Positions 58,325 to 64,000 of a stretch of DNA of 64,000 nt are shown in pieces. The translations under genes and the position numbers were made by a program. The DNA is from Verticillium longisporum (taxonomy: Eukaryota; Ascomycota; Sordariomycetes; Glomerellales; Plectosphaerellaceae). The stretch spans positions 1,612,001 through 1,676,000 of the forward strand of contig JAETXT010000006.1 of NCBI GenBank assembly GCA_019188255.1. The letters are read 5' to 3'. The notes beneath the pieces are model-generated. The model made no database searches, had not been told where the DNA came from, and saw only the letters and a program-made list of their open reading frames with translations. The number at the start of each line of letters is the position of its first letter. Position 1 is the stretch's first letter.

Positions 58325-58613
58325 TATTAAACTAATATTAGGGGATTACCTAGGTCGGTAATTACTATATAGGATTCACCGATATAGTAATTACTAGGGC
58401 TAGGATTTATAGTTCTTAGGAGTACGTAATTTATAGCTTATATAATCGGTGAATTAGATAGGTATATCTAATTTATATAGGTAGCAGTGATTCAGAGAGA
58501 TAGTATTAATAATCATTATAAGTCTTATATTACCTACCCTACCTATTCAGAGCTCTCAGGCATAGCCAAAGCAATGAATCAGGGTTTATATAAGTAGTAA
58601 AGCCCTCTCAATA
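58325..58613 (+). repeat. Outer Copia 3' LTR (289 bp)
   Basis: Starts TATTAAAC and ends CTCAATA, followed by GTAAG. Its right half keeps several CA/TG sites lost in the other copies, so it is the closest to the original sequence. Confidence 0.92.
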
Positions 58614-59419
58614 GTAAGAGCAGATTTCCTTCCGCATCCGAAGCGTAGAACCATCTGATCCCTAAGAATGTTCTATTAAAGTTTGTTGCGCAACGACCTC
58701 TCGTCACAGTCGGCTTTGACTAAGTGGTTAGACTGTTCGAGAAAATAATACCGAATCCGTTCGGTTGCGCTGTGGAATTGCCCGATTGGGAGATCCGGGC
58801 CGAATCTTCGGGCTGAAGTCATTTGGCCCCCGATAATAAGCTGTGCCTGGAAAACCGGCCTTCCTGCGATGGTTTTTCTGATTATTGGCCAATAATGCAC
58901 TGAGATCATGCAATTTATTACTGATTCTGTTGATTGCAATTTGATTCTCTCCCCAGGTTCGGTTCAGGCATGCCTTTCATCCGAAACTCGAGTCGCCGCT
59001 GAGGCTGGATCGCTGGACTTTTCCGGGCTACGGAAGGATTGAAGATTGTCAGCTCGGGCTGGGCGTAAAGAAGGTTGCGATCCCTCTACACACCCTATTT
59101 GGCGTTGCGCAAGGGCTGTGTCGGGTAAGCCTTGCCCAGATCCCGTAGCTAGATGCCTTCACACCTTTCGGCATCTTGGGGGTGGGCCAGGTAGTCAGTG
59201 GGGGCTGGTACTTGGGAACCGCTACCTCAGACTATTGTTGTGGCGATTTTGAAAAGGGATGGGCGCGGTAAACGATAGGCAATATATCAATGATAGTCTG
59301 TTCTGTTAGTGGTTTCCGTTCTTGCACGCTGTTTCTTTCAACTTGAACTCGTCTTGTTCAACCAAGTTGCGGCATCTGCATTTAACATCAACTTCTGATA
59401 GCAGTCTCGCTGTTTCAAG
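58614..59419 (+). promoter_or_regulatory. PKS promoter region with seven TTCGG/CCGAA sites
   Basis: About 800 bp of normal composition; no supported gene (the minus frame 58,676-58,939 has no coding character). TTCGG/CCGAA occurs at 58,638, 58,751, 58,760, 58,800, 58,807, 58,958 and 58,981. Two pairs are inverted repeats, CCGAATCCGTTCGG (58,751-58,764) and CCGAATCTTCGG (58,800-58,811), the arrangement expected of a dimeric Zn2Cys6 site. This was one half of the former shared PKS/Diels-Alderase promoter. Confidence 0.55.
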
Positions 59420-62400
59420 ATGGAAAACTACACGAGTGAACCCATTGCAATTGTTGGAAGTGCCTGTCGCTTCCCAGGAGAATCCTCGTCGCCATCGAAG
59501 CTCTGGACTCTTCTGCGCGAGCCTCGAGATGTTCTGGCCAAGATTCCGCCGGTACGCTTCGATCCCGAGGGATTTTATAACGAAGATGGAGAGTACCATG
59601 GGAGCTCCAATGTCAAGGAGTCGTACATGTTGACAGAGGATCATCGAGTGTTCGACGCCCAGTTCTTCAAGATCAAGCCAGTCGAGGCTCACAGCATTGA
59701 TCCTCAGCAGCGTGTTCTCATGGAGACGGTCTATGAGTCCATCGAAGCTGCTGGTTTTGCCATGGAAAAGATGCAAGGATCCGACACGGCAGTTTACGTC
59801 GGACTGATGTGTGAAGAGTACAGCAACATTGTGGCAGGCGATGTCGACCAGCTGCCGACTTACACTGCTACAGCCACCGGCCGCAGTATCATGTCGAATC
59901 GTATTTCCTACTTCTTCGACTGGCACGCCCCCTGCATGACCATCGACACAGCCTGCTCGTCCAGCCTCATCGCTGTTCACCAAGCCGTTGAAACCCTTCG
60001 CAATGGCACCTCTCGGGTGGCAATCGCTGCTGGCGCAAACCTGCTTCTGAGTCCTAGTAAGTTGATTAGTTGCGCAAAAGCTTCTTTCTTAGGTAACGAG
60101 ATACTCTGTATTAACCACAATCTTCTTTAAATTAGTGGGATATATCACAGAGAGCAAGCTTCATATGCTTTCGCCAGGCAGTCGGTCCCACATGTGGGAC
60201 GCTGATGCCGACGGCTACGCGCGGGGCGACGGCGTTGCTGCAGTAGTGCTAAAGAAGCTGAGCGATGCCATTCGTGACGGCGACCATATTGAATCCATCA
60301 TTCGCGACACTGGCGTCAACCAAGACGGGTAAGTGGAACTTTCCATTGTCTACTGAACCGGCTGTACAAGGCCTGTTCGGATCTAGATTGCAACTAACGA
60401 GAGCACCGAATGTTGTAGTCGTACCACAGGTATTACGATGCCAAGCAGCACGGCACAGGAGGCTCTCATTAGACGTACCTATTCCAAAGCCGGTCTCGAT
60501 CTCACCAATCCGTTCGAGCGATGCCAATACTTTGAAGCTCACGGCACCGGTAAGACACGTCTTCTCCGTTTTCGACCCATCAACTTTGGCAACTTGGGAA
60601 GATGGCTGACACCAACTCACTAAAGGCACACCTGCTGGAGACCCCATCGAAGCCTCGGCTATTCAGAAGGCATTTTTCGGAGCTGACAACACTAGGGTCG
60701 ATTCCAATGACATTCTCTACGTAGGATCTATCAAGACTGTCATTGGACACACTGAGGGAACCGCCGGTATTGCTGCACTCATGAAAGCCTCGCTTGCAAT
60801 CCAGCACTCTGTAAGTTGACTCAAGCCACAAAACACAGCCAGGAGAAGATAGGACGTGAACTCATCACATGTTCTCATTTCGTAGATTATTCCTCCCAAC
60901 ATGCTTTTCAACAAGCTCAGTCCGGCCGTGGAGCCCTTTTACAAGCATCTTGAGATAGCTACGGCAGCTCGGTCTTGGCCAGAGCTTCCGGAAGGTATTC
61001 CTCGACGAGCAAGTGTCAACAGCTTCGGGTTTGGCGGGACCAATGCCCACGCAATTGTTGAGCAGTATGTTCCTGGTTTCTGGGATCAACGTGAGCAGTC
61101 ACGTCGGTCAGCTCCGTCTTTCCTCCCAATCTGTCTCTCCGCTGCGTCAGAGAAGGCTCTGTTCGAACAGGCACGTCGCCTCTCCGTTTGGCTCGAAAAC
61201 AACTCCGAAGTCAGTCTAACGGATCTCGCCTGGACCCTAGCCACCCGCCGCAGCAAGTTCCCGTACCGCTGGTTCTTCTCTGCCGGCAGTGTTGCACAGC
61301 TTAGAACCAAGATTGACAAAAGGCTCGGATCCACCTATGAGCCCATCAACTTGCTTCCTTCGCTGAAGCCCAAGATCCTTGGCATCTTTACAGGTCAAGG
61401 AGCACAGTGGGCGGCTATGGGACGGTCTCTCATTATTGGATCCAAATTTGTCTCCAAGATTGTGGACTGTCTGGAGGTTAGCCTGAGTCTCCTTCCGGAT
61501 GCTCCTACGTGGTCATTGAGGGAGGAGCTTCTCGCTGGAGCGGACAAGTCTCGCATCGCCCAGGCAGCCCTCTCGCAGCCTCTGTGCACGGCCGTACAGG
61601 TTATTCTAGTTGAGATGCTCAAAGCATCGGGCATCGGCTTCGAGGCCGTTGTTGGCCACTCTTCGGGCGAGATCGGTGCTGCGTACGCCGCCGGCTTGAT
61701 CTGCGCGGAAGATGCTATTCGTATTGCCTACTACCGTGGTCTTCATTCCAGCCTTGCTAAAGGAACTAAAGGCCAGAAGGGTGCCATGCTAGCTGTCGGA
61801 ACGTCTGTTGAGGATGCACAGGAGTTCTGCGCATTCGAGGAGATGCAAGGTCGCATCTGCGTCGCCGCCTGCAACTCGTCTTCCAGCGTTACCTTGTCTG
61901 GAGACTCGGACGCTGTGAAAGAAGCAGAGTCTATCCTTCAAGACGAGGGCAGGTTTGTGCGAGTCCTTCGCGTGGACACCGCATACCACTCGCATCATAT
62001 GCTCCCGCCGGCCGGCCCGTACGTGGAATCGATGCGTAGCTGCAATGTTCGGGTTCTCAACGACCGAAAAGGCGAAGGCGTGGTTTGCTCCTGGTTCTCA
62101 AGCGTTCGGAAGAATCAAGAGGAAATGAAATTCCAATCCGAAGGTCTTGATGGCGAATACTGGCGAGATAATATGGTCAAGCCGGTTCTGTTTGCGCAAG
62201 CTCTCAAAAAGGCTATCGACACCAAGGGCCCCTTTGACATGGCTTTTGAGGTCGGGCCTCATCCGGCCCTTCAAGGTCCAGCTCTACAGACCATCCAGGA
62301 AGTCCAGGGTAACCGTATCCCGTACACTGGCGTTCTCTCGCGGGGTGTCGACGATGTGGAATCGTTTGCCGACGCACTTGGATATCTTTGGAGCCACCTC

Positions 62401-64000
62401 TCCCCCACCAGCGATTTAATTCAGCTTGAGATGTCTGATGCTACTCTGTCAGGGGAACAGCAGCCCAACGTTGTCAAGAACCTCCCTCCTTACGCATTTG
62501 ACCATGATCGCGTCTACTGGAGAGAGTCTCGATTGGTTAAAGCCACCAGAACTCGCAAGACGCCCTACCACGATCTTCTGGGTGTTTGCTGCCCCGATGC
62601 AACCGACCCGACACTCCTCCGTTGGAAGAACCTCCTCTCGCCCAAGGAGATCCCCTGGCTCGGAGGTCATATGGTGCAAGGACAGATCATTTTTCCAGCA
62701 GCCGGTTACCTCTCAATGGCTATCGATGCATGCCGTATCCTGGTGGCCCGTCGGGGTGAGACTCTTGCCATTAAGGGTATGGACATTCTTGACTTTGTCA
62801 TTGGGAAGGGCATCATCTTCGATGATCGCAGCCTGGGTGTTGAGACCCTGCTCACCTTGACCCTCGATGAGGAGTACGACGAGGATGCGAGATCAATCAA
62901 CGGCACGATTCGCTTCTACGCCGGTCTGGCCAACTCAGATGTCTCTTCTCTACCACTTCGCTGCTCATGTCGCGTGCATCTCAATCTCGAGGATGCGGGA
63001 TTGATCAGCGATATTGTTGAGGGAAGCACGTCATTGCCTCTTCTCCCCCCCCGCGCAGAGCAGCTCGTCAACGGCGTAAACGTGGATGCGAAGCAGTTCT
63101 ATGCTAATCTCGCTGAAGTTGGCTACGAGTATTCAGGGCTCTTTCAGGGACTGTCAGAGCTCAAGCGTACCCTTGACGCCGGCACGGGTGTCATCGCAAA
63201 CCCTGCTCGCCAAGATCCCCTCCGGTCTCCCACTGTCCATCCTGCCATGATCGACTGTACCATTCAGGCCGTGTTGCTCGCATTTTGTTTCCCTGGAGAC
63301 GGAAAGCTGTATGCACTCCACGTGCCGACAAAAATACGCCGCGTCTCCATCGATCTCCCGCTTCTAGAGAGGGAAACTCTTGGAGCCGGTCAGCTCCCAG
63401 TAGACTCTATTGTTGATCCGAATGGCACGGTATGCGGAGACGCACCCTTGCTTGCGAAGGACGGTGAAACCGCCATGATACAAATGCACGGCATCGAACT
63501 TGTCCCTCTGACGCCACCGACGCCAGAGCAAGACGCGCAGCTCTTCTGGGCGTACGAACTGGGCGTAGCTCAACCGGACGGTAACCTCATGGTCAAGGGC
63601 CGCCGAGCGACAGATGCAGACTACGAGCTTGCCGAGGTCGCGGAAAGAATTTGCTATCACTATTTGAAGAACCTGCTAGCCGAGCTGACGCCGGAGGACA
63701 TTGAAAAGTCGGCGTGGCACCACAAGCGCCTGGTCAACTTTGCTCGCAAGACACTGGGAGAACTGCGTTCTGGTCAGGATCCGCACACGAACCCTCATTG
63801 GTACGACGATACAGATGAGGACATCGCTGCCCTTATGTACAGATTCAGCACAAGGTTGAGATGAAATTGGTGGGCGCTGTAGGCCGAAACCTGGCAGCCG
63901 CTGTGCGGGGCGAGACGTCTATCCTCGAGCATATGATGGAGGACAACGTTTTACACGATTTTTACGCCCAGTGTCTCGGTTTTGACGAGAACTCACACTT
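59420..64000 (+). CDS. Highly reducing PKS of PKS-NRPS type, 5' part (KS-AT-DH), continues past the window
   Basis: Exons: 59,420-60,056; 60,136-60,328; 60,419-60,549; 60,626-60,810; 60,886 onward, all introns GT-AG (79, 90, 76 and 75 bp). The ketosynthase has its active Cys at residue 179 (TIDTACSSS) and both His motifs (EAHGTGTPAGDP across an intron; KTVIGHTEG), ending at [15 protein letters not shown]. The acyltransferase has [10 protein letters not shown] and the GHSSGE Ser near residue 638. The dehydratase has [14 protein letters not shown] (His near 976) and HPAMIDC (Asp near 1,168). The style, from the ACRFPG start to [10 protein letters not shown], matches synthases fused to an NRPS module. 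A one-base shift near 63,851-63,855 stops the frame at 63,864; the expected sequence [20 protein letters not shown] continues in the next frame to the edge, entering the methyltransferase region. KR, ACP and any NRPS module lie outside. Confidence 0.92.

Larger units (their letters stand above)
43656..58613 (+). mobile_element. Outer Copia LTR retrotransposon, interrupted by an inverted full-length copy of the same family
   Basis: 5' LTR 43,656-43,944 and 3' LTR 58,325-58,613, both 289 bp; the target duplication is ATAAG (43,651-43,655) / GTAAG (58,614-58,618), differing by a RIP-type change. Subtracting the inner element and its duplication leaves about 7,456 bp. Order on the plus strand: LTR, gag-like, integrase (about 46.9-47.2 kb, FTSIEFRVEVYLLGI), reverse transcriptase (about 47.9-48.65 kb), then after the inner element RNase H (56.2-56.75 kb), an antisense open frame, a purine-rich tract at 58,308-58,324, LTR. 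Integrase before reverse transcriptase defines Copia. RIP has destroyed every pol frame. Confidence 0.92.

Noticed and set aside
48696..58613. One large palindrome or foldback element at 43.7-58.6 kb
   Set aside because: The order of segments (A, B, reverse A, reverse B) does not fit a simple palindrome, while LTR pairs and target duplications fit two nested Copia insertions exactly.
58676..58939. Minus-strand open frame of 87 codons upstream of the PKS
   Set aside because: No domain, no coding character, and it lies across the PKS promoter with its TTCGG sites. Treated as chance.

Overview
The window is nuclear DNA of a filamentous ascomycete (Pezizomycotina, most likely a Sordariomycete; species not determinable). 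The evidence is short GT-AG introns, Zn2Cys6 regulators, a Clr5-type protein, a highly reducing polyketide synthase, and repeats with the classic repeat-induced point mutation (RIP) signature: CpA/TpG almost absent and TpA in excess.

Layout. 1-9.24 kb is RIP-mutated DNA: a minus-strand Ty3/Gypsy relic, a fragment of a Copia family, and unassigned AT-rich sequence. 9.24-26.6 kb is gene-rich: a conserved hypothetical gene, the kinetochore gene NUF2, an unrecognised gene, a frameshifted Clr5/TPR gene, then what looks like one flank of a secondary-metabolite cluster (14-TM MFS exporter, AflR-like Zn2Cys6 regulator, lipocalin-like protein, trans-acting enoyl reductase, FUS2/Ayg1-like hydrolase, small membrane protein). 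26,882-36,702 is a RIP-mutated Gypsy element (214-bp LTRs, TSD TATAA/TATGA) holding two near-identical, un-mutated 1,859-bp pogo/Fot-like DNA transposons in opposite orientation. 36.7-43.4 kb holds a second Zn2Cys6 regulator, an alpha/beta hydrolase and a Diels-Alderase-like protein. 43,656-58,613 is a Copia element (TSD ATAAG/GTAAG) into which a second full-length copy of the same family inserted in reverse orientation (48,696-56,192, TSD TTAAT); all four LTRs are 289 bp. 59,420-end is the 5' part (KS-AT-DH and the start of the methyltransferase region) of a PKS of the type normally fused to an NRPS module.

How the genes fit together. PKS, trans-ER, FUS2/ORFZ-type hydrolase and Diels-Alderase are the shared core of fungal PKS-NRPS pathways that build decalin or isoindolone (cytochalasan-like) products. 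Two Zn2Cys6 regulators and an MFS exporter complete a plausible cluster running from about 17 kb past the right edge. The pentamer TTCGG/CCGAA is dense in several of the putative cluster promoters. The cluster has been split twice by retrotransposons: one insertion lies between the divergent Diels-Alderase and PKS genes, the other in the last codons of the second regulator.

The most unusual signal is an open frame antisense to pol, between RNase H and the 3' LTR, kept in both Copia copies apart from RIP-type stops and small indels. Several genes carry apparent one-base shifts, mostly in short homopolymers, which may be assembly errors or real decay.
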